From Paulinella micropora (Eukaryota > Cercozoa > Imbricatea > Euglyphida): a stretch of DNA of 64,000 nucleotides. The position numbers and the translations under genes were made by a program. Below, in pieces: positions 1-8,802 of the stretch (its first letter is position 1; every line of letters begins with the position of its first letter). The stretch covers positions 1,684,061 to 1,748,060 of the forward strand of contig BJOX01000013.1 of NCBI GenBank assembly GCA_009731375.1, given 5' to 3'. The notes under the pieces were generated by a model, which did no database searches, had not been told where the DNA came from, and worked only from the letters and a program-made list of their open reading frames with translations.

Positions 1-302
1 GCACGTGAAGGCAGTACCGTTGTACAGCGCATTGCAGCGGCACGCGTACGTGCCCGGCAGGTTCACGCACTGGGACCCCGTCCCGCACGCGTCCTGCCCC
101 AACGCGCACTCGTCCGTGTCCTCGCAACGCCCAGCGCGATGGTCGAAGCCGGGGCGGCACTGGCAGTACTGGCCGCCGACCGTGCGCACGCAGCGCTGGT
201 CGCAGTTGTGGGCGTCGCACGTTGTCCGGGCGGCGCAGGCCGTCGGGTCGCCGGTGTAGTTCGCGGGGCAGGCGCAGTAGTAGCTGCCGGGCGTGTTGAC
301 GC

Positions 303-303
<1 letters not shown>
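1..303 (-). CDS. Host exon with tandem EGF-like modules (partial)
   Basis: The minus strand is open from position 303 to the window edge and encodes roughly three EGF-like modules. Cysteines are spaced as in calcium-binding EGF repeats: a CVNTPGSYYCAC start, then a CVRTVGGQYCQC module, then a DTDECALGQDACGTGSQCV module with the D-x-D-E-C calcium consensus. Such modules occur in secreted or cell-surface adhesion proteins. There is no start or stop codon, so this is an internal exon. The upstream side breaks abruptly into a (CT)n tract in the middle of a module and no clear AG acceptor is visible, so the exon edge may be damaged or misassembled. The GC content is much higher than in the adjoining viral DNA, which marks it as host. 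Confidence 0.75.
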
Positions 304-351
<48 letters not shown>

Positions 352-422
352 AAGAAAGAAAGAGAGAAAAAAAGGGTTGATGCAAATGCTCTTCTCCTCA
401 CGCGCACGTAAGTCATAAAGTG

Positions 423-475
<53 letters not shown>
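304..475. repeat. Dispersed host repeat: (AG)n, unique core, (TA)n
   Basis: A purine-rich (AG)n/(AAAG)n tract is followed by a unique core of about 50 bases (377-423) and a (TA)n tract. Reverse-complemented, the core matches 29945-30010, including the stretch reading GTGAGGAGAAGAGCATTTGC. This is therefore the downstream half of a host repeat. The viral terminal repeat begins at the end of the TA tract. Confidence 0.7.
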
Positions 476-478
<3 letters not shown>

Positions 479-876
479 TTTATGTATTCTCGACTTGTCC
501 AACCGCAAATTATAAAACAAGCCTTAAAAAAGTAAAAAACCAACATTAGACATATAGAAAACATACATAAAAAATAAAAAAGTGTCAAATGTTTAACATA
601 ATTTTTCTAACTGAGCACATTAAGAGAGATTTTTGACGAAAGGACACATAAACCATATTTTTATTTCATAAAAATATATATAAACTGCGTGTATATGGTT
701 TATGTGTCCTTTCGTCAAAAATCTCTCTTAATGTGCTCAGTTAGAAAAATTTATGTTAAACATTTGACACTTTTTGATTTTTTATGTATGTTTTCTATAT
801 GTCTAATGTTGGTTTTTTACTTTTTTAAGGCTTGTTTTATAGTTTGCGGTTGGACAAGTCGAGAATACATAAATGA
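476..876. repeat. Near-perfect terminal palindrome of PLV (left copy)
   Basis: Positions 476-658 and 693-876 are inverted copies of each other, about 183 bases per arm with roughly three differences, around an AT-rich centre of 34 bases (659-692). The arm begins TCATTTATGTATTCTCGACT and is found again at 34016-34200. The palindrome separates a host (TA)n tract from the viral coding region, so it is the physical end of the provirus. A structure of this kind can fold as a hairpin, or act as a resolution site for a telomere resolvase, and a candidate enzyme lies at 3180. The sequence alone does not decide between the two. Confidence 0.85.
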
Positions 877-1460
877 TCACACCACAAAACGGGGGGAAGG
901 GGGGGCGGACACTCACGAAGTGAGTGGCGGGGTTGGGGGGAAAACACACACAATAAGGGCAAACGATACAGCACACAAACTGATGAATATAAGAGCAGGG
1001 AGAGTGAAAATACCTTCTCCTGTTGCTGTCCAAGTCTGTCCAAGTCCTGTCCGACCCTATTTTTTAAAGGTTGGACACTTTTCGCTTATTAAGTTTCTAT
1101 ATTTATTGTATAATTCTTCTTCGTATTACACCTGTCCAACCTGTCCGACCTTTTATTAAAAAAAAGTAAATTTTTCTCCCTGTCCCCCTTTTTTTTTTGG
1201 ACACACAAAAAAATTTCTAAAAAACAAGGTCGGACNNNNNNNNNNCTTTTTTTTATAGTGTCCAACCTGTCCGACCTTTTATTAAAAAAAAGTAAATTTT
1301 TCTTCCTGTCCCCCCCTTTTTTTTGGACACACAAAAAAATTCTAAAAAAAAAGGTCGGACTTGGACACCTTGGACACGATTAATACTAAGACGAATTTCT
1401 CTCACTCGGTTGCTTAATAGCACTCTCAAGTCGATTTACGACGATTTAAGCGGTAAGAAA
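877..1460. repeat. Inner terminal repeat with GTCC/GGAC-rich repeats
   Basis: This stretch is repeated at 34211-34605 next to the second viral end. It is crowded with short GTCCAA, GTCCGACC, GGTCGGAC and TTGGACAC words in both orientations, for example around 1028-1056 and 1132-1160. A unit of about 105 bases appears on both sides of a 10-N join (1132-1235 and 1258-1362), so it is either a real tandem repeat or an unmerged contig overlap. Protein-binding sites for replication or end processing are a reasonable guess. Confidence 0.65.
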
Positions 1461-1764
1461 ACCACGCAGATAAAATTGGTAAAAATGAAATGAAAACACA
1501 AAAGCAAAACGTAAATGACTTTCACCATTGTAAAAAATAAAACATCATAAAGCAAAATAAAATAAACTAGCAAAACGTCTCACAAAGCAACTAATCACAC
1601 CGCCCCACACAAAACGAAAAGGCAATAGGTAAAAAAAATTTTGATAGCACCAAAAAGGTTCAGGCCGTGAGCCCACACAATGAGGTACGTATCTCAAGTC
1701 AAAAATAACACAATGAGGTACGTATCCTCCCCCCAAATCCCCAAAAACCTAGGAACTGGGGATT
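1461..1764. other. AT-rich leader with duplicated 20-bp motif
   Basis: No gene is apparent. The word ACACAATGAGGTACGTATC occurs twice, near 1675 and 1711. The segment lies between the terminal repeat and the first gene, so a regulatory role is possible but not shown. Confidence 0.4.
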
Positions 1765-2289
1765 TTGGGGATCCACAGAAATCACCTTTCGCAGAATGTC
1801 GGAAGCCTCGTAAAGCCGTCAGAGAGGACGGAAGAAGATTGGAACGAAGTTTATGATATTACTCATCGCTCAGCCTATGAACTTGAATTAGACGAGACTA
1901 ATGTTGATGAGAAAATGAATAAAATCGATCGTCAAATCTCATTGCTTGCTAAAAAAAAGAATTCCCTAATGTCAAAAAAGAAAGCAATAAGAAAGAGACT
2001 AGACGAGATAAACCGAGGTAAGAATGAACGGGAAAATGATCTCTCAATTTCTCGCAAAAGAAAAATGAAAGTGAGAGAGATAAACGAAAATCTCAAGAAA
2101 TTTGAGGAATTTCGTAAAAAAAATAAATCATTCTCTGCTTCGGAAATAAATCGTCTGGAAAATGTCATATTGCTCGGGAATTCTTTCGAAGATGTAATAT
2201 CAAATTCTATTTCTGTTTCTTCTTCTGACGACGAAGATGATGTTGAGCATGGGACTGCCAATATGAACCGCGGTCTTAGGGACGAATAA
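1765..2289 (+). CDS. Unknown charged coiled-coil protein
   Basis: The open frame encodes about 174 residues. The middle is a long Lys/Glu-rich helix with coiled-coil character and the end is an acidic Ser/Asp patch (SVSSSDDEDDVEH). I do not recognise a family. The frame opens with TTG, and the first in-frame ATG is at 1915. An ATG at 1796 is in another frame and soon meets a stop. The true start is therefore uncertain: the first exon could be upstream, or there is a frameshift near 1800. It is the gene closest to the viral end and is read away from it. Confidence 0.5.
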   Translation: MGIHRNHLSQNVGSLVKPSERTEEDWNEVYDITHRSAYELELDETNVDEKMNKIDRQISLLAKKKNSLMSKKKAIRKRLDEINRGKNERENDLSISRKRKMKVREINENLKKFEEFRKKNKSFSASEINRLENVILLGNSFEDVISNSISVSSSDDEDDVEHGTANMNRGLRDE

Positions 2290-2390
2290 TACATGTGTTA
2301 AGAAACACAAAAAAACCAAAAAAAAAATTGGGCGAAAGCCCTCTACCTTTCAAAGAAATTTTGTCTTTTGTTTTTTCTTTGGCAGACAAT

Positions 2391-2871
2391 GTCGGAGGAA
2401 CTCGCAGAAGAGATGGAAGCCATGAGGTTGCAACGCGACGAGGAAAACGAAGATGTTGAGGAGGAGGATGAACTCAAAGCCGTAATGCCTTCGCCTTCGC
2501 CTTCGCCATCGCCTTCGCCAGCGGATGAAAAAGACGTTGCTCCTCATCCGTGGATGAACTTCAGCAACCTCTCCCCGCGAGTGGTTTTAACCACTACGGG
2601 GCGATTCGTTGAGATGTCAAAGGCTTTTATCAAAGCCACGAAAACTATTAAATTGTTTGCGAGCAAATCCTCGCACAACGAAAACCCCGAATGCTTTTAC
2701 GCGAAGGCTAAGTATGATACCACTTTCAAAAACCCATCATACAAATACTATTTTTTGGTATCTAAGGGGCATGGTGAGGAGGAGGAGTTGATTATTTACA
2801 ACAGCCTCACTGCCTTGGCCAAGTTGAATCACGAGGCAGCCATAGTCAATTGGGTTGTTCGAATTCGTTGA
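2391..2871 (+). CDS. Unknown acidic protein with Ser-Pro repeat
   Basis: It has 160 residues from the ATG at 2391. The first 45 are strongly acidic, followed by a (Ser-Pro)n run encoded by a TCGCC/TTCGCC repeat (about residues 46-60). A globular C-terminal part of about 100 residues follows, containing ASKSSHNENPECFYAKAKYD and ending in VVNWVVRIR-like hydrophobic sequence. No family is recognised. A pyrimidine-rich stretch with CAG lies just before the start, like a splice acceptor, so a 5' leader intron cannot be excluded. It is collinear with its neighbours. Confidence 0.55.
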
Positions 2872-2923
2872 TTAAATTTGGTTCTTTGGTATTATTTTAA
2901 AGTAATATAATTATACATAGGAC

Positions 2924-3166
2924 ATGCCGGATATTATAGCGAGATTGCCGTATGATTTACAAGAATATATAAAAGCCTTTTTGTTTAATAGCGATTTACT
3001 AACAGACGATTACGAATTATGCGACAACTGCGGGCTTACTTTATCATTTGTAGAAAGTCCAATAATTCACGCTCAGAATATGGAGTGGTATTTTAATTAC
3101 TATTGTTTTTGCTCTAGAGAATGTATCAGTGAATATTTTGAGTTAGAAAAAAATAGACTTGTCTAA
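2924..3166 (+). CDS. Small F-box-like zinc-binding protein
   Basis: It has 80 residues. The first 20 (LPYDLQEYIKAFLF) resemble the short helical F-box-like start seen in many large DNA virus proteins. A CDNCG pair and a CFCSREC cluster follow, probably one zinc site. It may be an adaptor for host ubiquitin ligases, but that is inference. The stop lies 13 bases before the ATG of the recombinase gene, so the two may be co-transcribed. A diverged, interrupted relative lies on the other strand at 4522-4797. Confidence 0.6.
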   Translation: MPDIIARLPYDLQEYIKAFLFNSDLLTDDYELCDNCGLTLSFVESPIIHAQNMEWYFNYYCFCSRECISEYFELEKNRLV

Positions 3167-3179
3167 TATATACCAGCCG

Positions 3180-4355
3180 ATGTGGAGCGAAGATGACAAA
3201 AAGTTTGTTAGGCAGTTAAGAGTTGCTACTACCGAAAGTAAAATTTATGAAGTGGTGTCCAACTTCTACGATAGTGAATTAAAACCAAGTATAGCCTTCC
3301 AGAATGCTATTATATCTTTATTTAGCACGACTACGAGTGATGAAGAAGTGCTTGAGGCACTTAAAGTCATATATCCAAAATATGCTATCGTGTATCCAAA
3401 TTTGAATAGTAGGCGACAAAGACTTTCTGAGGTGAGAAAGAAAGCAATAGAGCCTTACCAAAGTGAAAAAGTATATGAAATGAGCAAACTTGATAAATAC
3501 TTTAATCTTAATGAAGACGAGCGAATTGATATTGTTGAGGGATATAAGAAAGATGTCAAAGCCAAAAACGAACAAAAAATACAAATTGATGTCCGTGATG
3601 TAATGGCTAAAATGAACGATATGATATTAAGTAATGACCCTTATCTTAAACTGCTTGCTTTGATGATAGCAATTGGAGCGAGACCTGTGGAAATATTTGA
3701 CAAAAACACGTATGAATTAATACCAGATAAACCGAGTTGGTTGCGAGTGAATAACCTAGCGAAAAAGAGAGAAGGACAAAAAAAGAATTGGACTGAGAGG
3801 CCTGTTGTCCTTTTTACTCCCCAGTTTGTAATAGAACAAGTAAATTCAATACGAAACCATTTCAAAAAGAAAAAAGCAGTCATTATTAACAGCGAGGGTG
3901 TGCTTGATAAACAAAAGAATAATGAACTAAACAAAAGAATTATTAAAATCTTTCCTTGGCTATCAGAATACACGCAGAAAAGCAGTATGTTGCGAAAACT
4001 ATATGCTAGTTTGTCGTATAGTAATTTCGCCAATCCGAAATTAGAGAATTTTAATACGTGGGTTTCAAATGTGTTGGGGCACGGCGATATGCTCACTTCA
4101 TTTAGTTATAGTTGGGTTAATGTGGCCGACCCTGAAGAAATTAAGGCAGAAGGAATTAAAACAGAATTAGAGGAGTTGAGACGCAAAATAGATTTATATT
4201 TGAATTTAAATAATACTAATGAAATTAAAAGCGAAAACAACGCGGAAGAATGTAGTTATATACCATTAGGAAAAAGCGCTAGTAGAGAGGATAAGTATAA
4301 ATTGCTTGAGCAGATTTACAATGATAACCCTAATATTACAAATACTAAACTGTGA
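3180..4355 (+). CDS. Tyrosine recombinase resembling telomere resolvases
   Basis: It has 391 residues from the first ATG (an upstream TTG would add seven). All catalytic positions of the tyrosine recombinase fold are visible: Arg168 in GARPVEIF, Lys195 or Lys196 in NLAKKREG, Arg272 in MLRKLYASL, His301 in VLGHGD and the presumed nucleophile Tyr310 in SFSY, with the usual nine-residue His-Tyr spacing. The box II histidine of ordinary integrases is absent. The GxRPxE, AKKR and RxxYA signatures are closer, as I recall the families, to protelomerases (TelK/ResT type) than to phage integrases. The N-terminal 140 residues are helical. Expected role: forming hairpin ends, or integrating viral DNA. 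An ordinary integrase remains possible. Coding potential continues in frame past the TGA. Confidence 0.7.
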   Translation: MWSEDDKKFVRQLRVATTESKIYEVVSNFYDSELKPSIAFQNAIISLFSTTTSDEEVLEALKVIYPKYAIVYPNLNSRRQRLSEVRKKAIEPYQSEKVYEMSKLDKYFNLNEDERIDIVEGYKKDVKAKNEQKIQIDVRDVMAKMNDMILSNDPYLKLLALMIAIGARPVEIFDKNTYELIPDKPSWLRVNNLAKKREGQKKNWTERPVVLFTPQFVIEQVNSIRNHFKKKKAVIINSEGVLDKQKNNELNKRIIKIFPWLSEYTQKSSMLRKLYASLSYSNFANPKLENFNTWVSNVLGHGDMLTSFSYSWVNVADPEEIKAEGIKTELEELRRKIDLYLNLNNTNEIKSENNAEECSYIPLGKSASREDKYKLLEQIYNDNPNITNTKL

Positions 4356-4532
4356 AAATTAAGCGGGATTGGAGCCGTTATTGTCAATACGTTTATTAAA
4401 GAGAAGAGGGGCGAAGCGACGAAGAGCGACAGCGAAGAGAGTAAAGCGACGAAGAGCGAAGCAAAAAAAGAAGAGGAAACAAAAGCACCATTAAGAAGAA
4501 GTACGAGAAATAAAAAGAAGGCTAATACTTAA
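4356..4532 (+). other. In-frame extension of recombinase after a TGA codon
   Basis: Directly after the TGA at 4353-4355 the same frame stays open for 58 codons to a TAA at 4530-4532. The first part (LSGIGAVIVNTFIKE) looks like a helix-turn-helix element. The rest is Lys/Glu-rich and ends in a basic tail (PLRRSTRNKKK), like a DNA-binding or nuclear-targeting tail. A nonsense mutation in a decaying provirus is the simplest reading. With the extension the protein would be about 450 residues, close to the size of short telomere resolvases. Confidence 0.5.
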
Positions 4533-4797
4533 CAACGATGAAAGGCGGTTCGTGATATCTCGCCCTAATATTAGACTCTCTTCTATAGCAATTAATGGAA
4601 CAAATCGTGAAAAACTGAACACCATCTACATTATCAATATCAACTGCTATGATAGGAGGATGTTATTGGAATGTGCGAGACAAACCGCATATATTAAAAA
4701 ATTCTTTTTTATAATCCTGCTGGGACATCTCTGAATAAACAAATGTCCTTATGTGTCCAACTATATCGCTCGGCAATTCACGTATTATTATTGACAT
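4522..4797 (-). pseudogene. Interrupted F-box-like zinc protein, relative of 2924 gene
   Basis: The minus strand from the ATG at 4797 reads MSIIIRELPSDIVGHIRTFV, the same F-box-like start as the protein at 2924-3166. The frame is stopped by a TAA at 4663-4665, then continues in the same frame to a TAG at 4522-4524. The part after the stop keeps cysteines (FTICSINCY) where the relative has its second cysteine cluster. It converges on the recombinase extension, with an 11-base overlap. It is probably a duplicated gene that has lost function. Confidence 0.5.
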
Positions 4798-4868
4798 GTT
4801 TTATAAAATATCTTATAATATAAGATTAGTCTATTTTTGAAAAAAAATACTTACATATATAACAAAAA

Positions 4869-6082
4869 ATGAATTTGTTTGGTCAAAGGACGAATACGAC
4901 ATCATCATCGACTACATCGTCATCTTCTTCTTCATTATCAACGGATGCTATAAGAGACGCATTACCTACAACGGCCTTCGGAGAATTGCGAACTGCCACT
5001 TTGTCGCCAGTATTACAAAATGTATTCACTTATGGCATTAATACTCGTTTCTTTGACAAAACAGAAACAAACGGCGGGGTGGTATCATCTGCTAATTCAA
5101 TGGCGGTTTTAACGACATCGGCCTCTGGTAATTCAACTGCGCAGATAACGACTATTGAGAGAGCAAAATATAGAAGTGGTATGGGCTTGGTTGCTAGATT
5201 CTCCGCGTTGTTTCCTTCATCTACCACCGCGACTACCTTTAATTGCGATATCGGCATAGGCACACCAGCAGACAATTTATGTTTTAGACAATCAAACTCG
5301 GGAATGTCTGTTGTGAGAACGGCAGGGAGTGTTGAAAATGTGGTTAGTCAGTATGCGTGGAATGTTGATAAATGTGATAATACGGGAAACTTCCCCGCGA
5401 TTGATTTTACCAAATTGAATGTGTTTGAAATAGTCGTCCAATATCTGGGTAGCGGTCAAATTACATTTAAAATTGAAAACCCGCGCACTGGACGAATGGA
5501 AGTAATTCATGCGATTAAATACGCGAGCACTGCTACTACTCCATCATTGGATCAGGCGGCGTTTGCTATTTATGCGAAGGCGTATTCATCAACCCTTCAA
5601 TCCGTTGTAATGAAAACGGCGAGTATGTTTTTGGCAGTTGAGGGGAATATTGATAGGACTATTGCTATAACCAATTCGTATGACAATGTCAAAACTATAG
5701 GAGCAACTGAAAACGCCATATTTACCATTAGAAACCGCGCCACATTCAACAGCAAAACGAATTATAACATAATCTACTTTGAGAATTTGTGTATAAGTAA
5801 TTCTGATACTAAAACATGTATTGCGAGAATTNNNNNNNNNNTTCGGACACTAAAACTGTATCGCGAGAATTATTCTTAATACCACATTAGGGGGGTCGCC
5901 TTCTTACTCTAATTACGATACCGCCACATCATTGGCCGAGGTAGATACGGCGGGGACAACCAGAACGGGTGGAAGCGTGATATTTACTTATGTATTGTCT
6001 GCTGGCTCATCCATATATATTGATTTGTCCCAATATAACATCAAGATAGGGTCAGGTAAGACATTTACTATATCCGCACAAA
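4869..6082 (+). pseudogene. Spike/fibre-like capsid protein, broken by assembly gaps
   Basis: The protein begins MNLFGQRTNTTSSSTTSSSS and runs about 320 residues to a 10-N join at 5832-5841. The sequences on both sides of the join are diverged copies of the same 33 bases. After it, the continuing beta-rich frame is shifted by one missing base relative to the left copy and stays open to the next join at 6083. Composition (Ser/Thr/Asn/Gly, alternating hydrophobics) and the C-terminal stretch with AGSSIYIDLSQYNIKIG suggest a receptor-binding or spike protein. The MN-[LI]-F-G start is shared with the minus-strand gene at 38711-39340. Function is inferred from composition and context. A TATATAA motif lies just upstream. 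Confidence 0.55.
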
Positions 6083-6094
6083 NNNNNNNNNNGG

Positions 6095-6376
6095 CTATAT
6101 CATAGAATATTGTATTTGCTCATCAACTTTCTTTTCTATCTCTACTGCCATTTTTTTTATGTATTCAAAATCCTTGTTTTTAATTAATTTTTCTGTTATA
6201 CGTGCGTGATTTCTCTTCAAATATATGTAAAACTGGTCAATATTAACACCACAGGGAATTTGCTCTTTATGTTGCTGTCGTCGGCATGAGTTGATGTTTT
6301 TGATTAGAGTAAATAGTATATCTAAATTTTGTATGTAGGTCATTATATCTATACATTCTTTTTTTTGCTTAAGCAT
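6095..6376 (-). CDS. Unknown small basic protein downstream of penton gene
   Basis: It has 93 residues from the ATG at 6376, helical and rich in Lys/Ile, with four cysteines. It overlaps the end of the penton gene by eight bases (ATG CTT AAG inside GCT TAA), typical of compact viral genomes. No family is recognised. The stop codon is next to an assembly gap. Confidence 0.5.
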   Translation of the reverse strand: MLKQKKECIDIMTYIQNLDILFTLIKNINSCRRQQHKEQIPCGVNIDQFYIYLKRNHARITEKLIKNKDFEYIKKMAVEIEKKVDEQIQYSMI

Positions 6377-7097
6377 GATACACCTTGAGAAGAATTGAAA
6401 CTTCAAAATTAACAGGACATTCAAGCACTTCACCGCCCGCATTTCTAATTACAATATCAATAGACCTTAAACTCTTGGTGGTATTAAACGGGACATAATC
6501 GGCGACATCATTAGAACTCTCAAAATAGCACTGGACTCCATAGGGCTTGTCCAAATTACATTTACCGACCACGGAGAAATTACCATTTGCTTCAACTAAA
6601 CCAGACTGATTTAAAGCACTGCTATGGACATAAACGGCCGTTTCACCGATTAGATTGACTATGGATTGCATGGTGCTACTCGCCGCCGCCGAGATATCGG
6701 CAGTTAGTCCTATCTTATCTCTAATCGTGCTATTATCATAATCAAAAGCATACGTATCACCAGTGAATGCGAAATTCAATTTATTAACGGAGTTCAAAGT
6801 TATAACTACGGAGTCTGGGGTAATTGCTGAATTAATCGCAGTTTGAAGAGCGGTAATAAATGTATCAATGGTGTATTGATTTTCTGTTATGATTGCCGTT
6901 TTTGTAGCCGATCCAGTTGTTTTAATCAATGTGAGAGTGTTGGCATAACTCGGTATGTTTGGGAAAACGTTTGGGATAGAGATACTTTTAACGACATAAG
7001 CACTGATTATATCAATATTACGACCAGTTGCTGGTAAATCAACGACGAAACGGCCATTGTGAGTAGAAGCGGATTTGGATTCTGTTTTATCGCTTGA
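6369..7097 (-). CDS. Penton / minor capsid protein (5' end lost in gap)
   Basis: About 243 residues are readable, entering from the gap at 7098 with SSDKTESKSASTHNGRFVVD. The first 51 residues match residues 24 to about 65 onward of the frame starting at 51259, up to the sequence KSISIP, after which this copy goes on without interruption (NVFPNIPSYANT). The pattern of a VxSISIPNVFPNI segment followed by repeated beta strands fits the single-jelly-roll penton of polinton-like viruses and virophages, usually about 250-300 residues. Here the gene is complete at the C terminus, with a TAA at 6369-6371. The name rests on pattern and on the neighbouring major capsid gene in the other piece. Confidence 0.65.
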   Translation of the reverse strand, partial: SSDKTESKSASTHNGRFVVDLPATGRNIDIISAYVVKSISIPNVFPNIPSYANTLTLIKTTGSATKTAIITENQYTIDTFITALQTAINSAITPDSVVITLNSVNKLNFAFTGDTYAFDYDNSTIRDKIGLTADISAAASSTMQSIVNLIGETAVYVHSSALNQSGLVEANGNFSVVGKCNLDKPYGVQCYFESSNDVADYVPFNTTKSLRSIDIVIRNAGGEVLECPVNFEVSILLKVYHA

Positions 7098-7459
7098 NNN
7101 NNNNNNNNNNNNNNNNNNNNNNNNNNNNNNNNNNNNNNNNNNNNNNNNNNNNNNNNNNNNNNNNNNNNNNNNNNNNNNNNNNNNNNNNNNNNNNNNNNNN
7201 NNNNNNNNNNNNNNNNNNNNNNNNNNNNNNNNNNNNNNNNNNNNNNNNNNNNNNNNNNNNNNNNNNNNNNNNNNNNNNNNNNNNNNNNNNNNNNNNNNNN
7301 NNNNNNNNNNNNNNNNNNNNNNNNNNNNNNNNNNNNNNNNNNNNNNNNNNNNNNNNNNNNNNNNNNNNNNNNNNNNNNNNNNNNNNNNNNNNNNNNNNNN
7401 NNNNNNNNNNNNNNNNNNNNNNNNNNNNNNNNNNNNNNNNNNNNNNNNNNNNNNNNNNN
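7098..7459. other. Assembly gap
   Basis: 362 N between the penton gene and a poly-A tract. It hides the junction between virus and host repeat. Confidence 0.95.
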
Positions 7460-7497
<38 letters not shown>

Positions 7498-7680
7498 AGC
7501 TCGGCTGGGGCTTTGCTTCGATTTGTTAATACTCTTCTGCCTTCTCCTGTTTCTTCATCGCTGATTGTCTTCTTATTCACCCTTATTGCCTCATTGTGCC
7601 TCAGCATTTTGAGTTTGGGGCAGGCTTGAGGAGCTAGGTGATTCGATGGAGGCGAGAGAGCATTAGGCGTCAAGCGACGC

Positions 7681-7765
7681 CGGAATCGACGAACGATTGT
7701 CGCTGCCCGGCATGGGTTCAGCTTGAAAAAATAATAATAAAAATAAAAATAAAATAAAATTTAAC

Positions 7766-7825
<60 letters not shown>

Positions 7826-8571
7826 NNNNNNNNNNTACGCACACAAAGAAAGAGAGAAAGAAAGGCGGGCATCGCGAAGCGTTTCGAATTCTGTTCATGC
7901 TTTTTATAGTTTCTTCTGCCGCCCACTTTGTTTCTGTAGCCTCTTTGCTTTTTCTCTTCTATACCTTATCCTGCTCTCTCTATCCGCTTTCAAATCGCTC
8001 GATGAGATCGCTGTTGCTTCGGGCGGCGAAGCTGGCCTTTCCCGCCGATGCCGGATTGGTTCTGGGAGCGGGTGCGGACGAAGGCAGAGGGGGCGCCGTG
8101 ATAAATTTTTTTCATTTTTAAGAGAGCCCGGGCGCGGACGCTACAGAGCGAGACTGGTAGAGTGCTCTTCTTTGACGATGTCGAGCGTTCGCGGACGCCA
8201 CCTGTCCCGACGCTGAGCAACGACTTAGGGCGGGCGCGATGACTTCACCTTTTGCTAGTGCCCTAGTGCTGAGCCACTTCGCCGAAGGGCATACAGTGCT
8301 TGAAAATGTTGCACGTCGTTGTGCCGACGGTAGCCGATTGCTGGGCGCGGAGTTGGGACGGTGAGCTGTGGGCAGCTCATCGATGGTGACTTCCCTTGAA
8401 GCCAGATGCGCTCCGGCCGGCGCCGGCCGGCGCCGGACGACGCTGTAGCTCTGTTAGTAGAGTTTAGAGCCGTGCAGGGCGGGGCAGGAGGCTATTTGAC
8501 CTCCCTGTGCTGAAGGAGCGCCGGCGAGTGCGCGTTGGGCACAGGGTGCCCCTATCTCCGTTGCAAGGTAG
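7681..8571. other. No gene recognised; repeat-rich
   Basis: Contains a poly-A run interrupted by a 10-N join (7826-7835) and a motif near 7690 (TGTCGCTGCCCGGCATGGGT) that recurs at about 10022. A CGGCCGGCGCCGGCCGGCGCCGG palindrome-like tract lies near 8414. No convincing coding frame. Confidence 0.4.
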
Positions 8572-8802
8572 CTGTCGGACGGGGACAGGGCGTGGCTCCG
8601 TGACCGCTTTCCAGACGTCAAGGCTAAGCGGTGTGTGGCAGTGATGGAGTGGGTAGGTGAATACCAGCAGGTCTTCACAGTGTGGGACGTTGGAGAGCGG
8701 CGTTGGTTCTTTGTTGAACTCTGCGGCAAGTTCTGTTTCGTTTCGTCCGGGAACAAATTTGCGCGCTTCATGCAGCCACTGAAGGTGGTGGCCAAGAGCT
8801 AG
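8572..8802 (+). CDS. Short unidentified coding-like frame (possible exon)
   Basis: A frame of 76 codons with coding-like composition, directly after GTAG that could be a splice acceptor, ending in a TAG at 8800-8802. It includes MEWVGEYQQVFTVWDVGERR and RWFFVELCGKFCFV. It has no ATG near the start and no recognised family. It may be the last exon of a host gene or part of a repeat. Confidence 0.3.
   Translation: MSDGDRAWLRDRFPDVKAKRCVAVMEWVGEYQQVFTVWDVGERRWFFVELCGKFCFVSSGNKFARFMQPLKVVAKS

Noticed and set aside
4552-4734. Plus-strand frame of 60 codons
   Set aside because: No ATG, and the opposite strand carries the F-box-like pseudogene.
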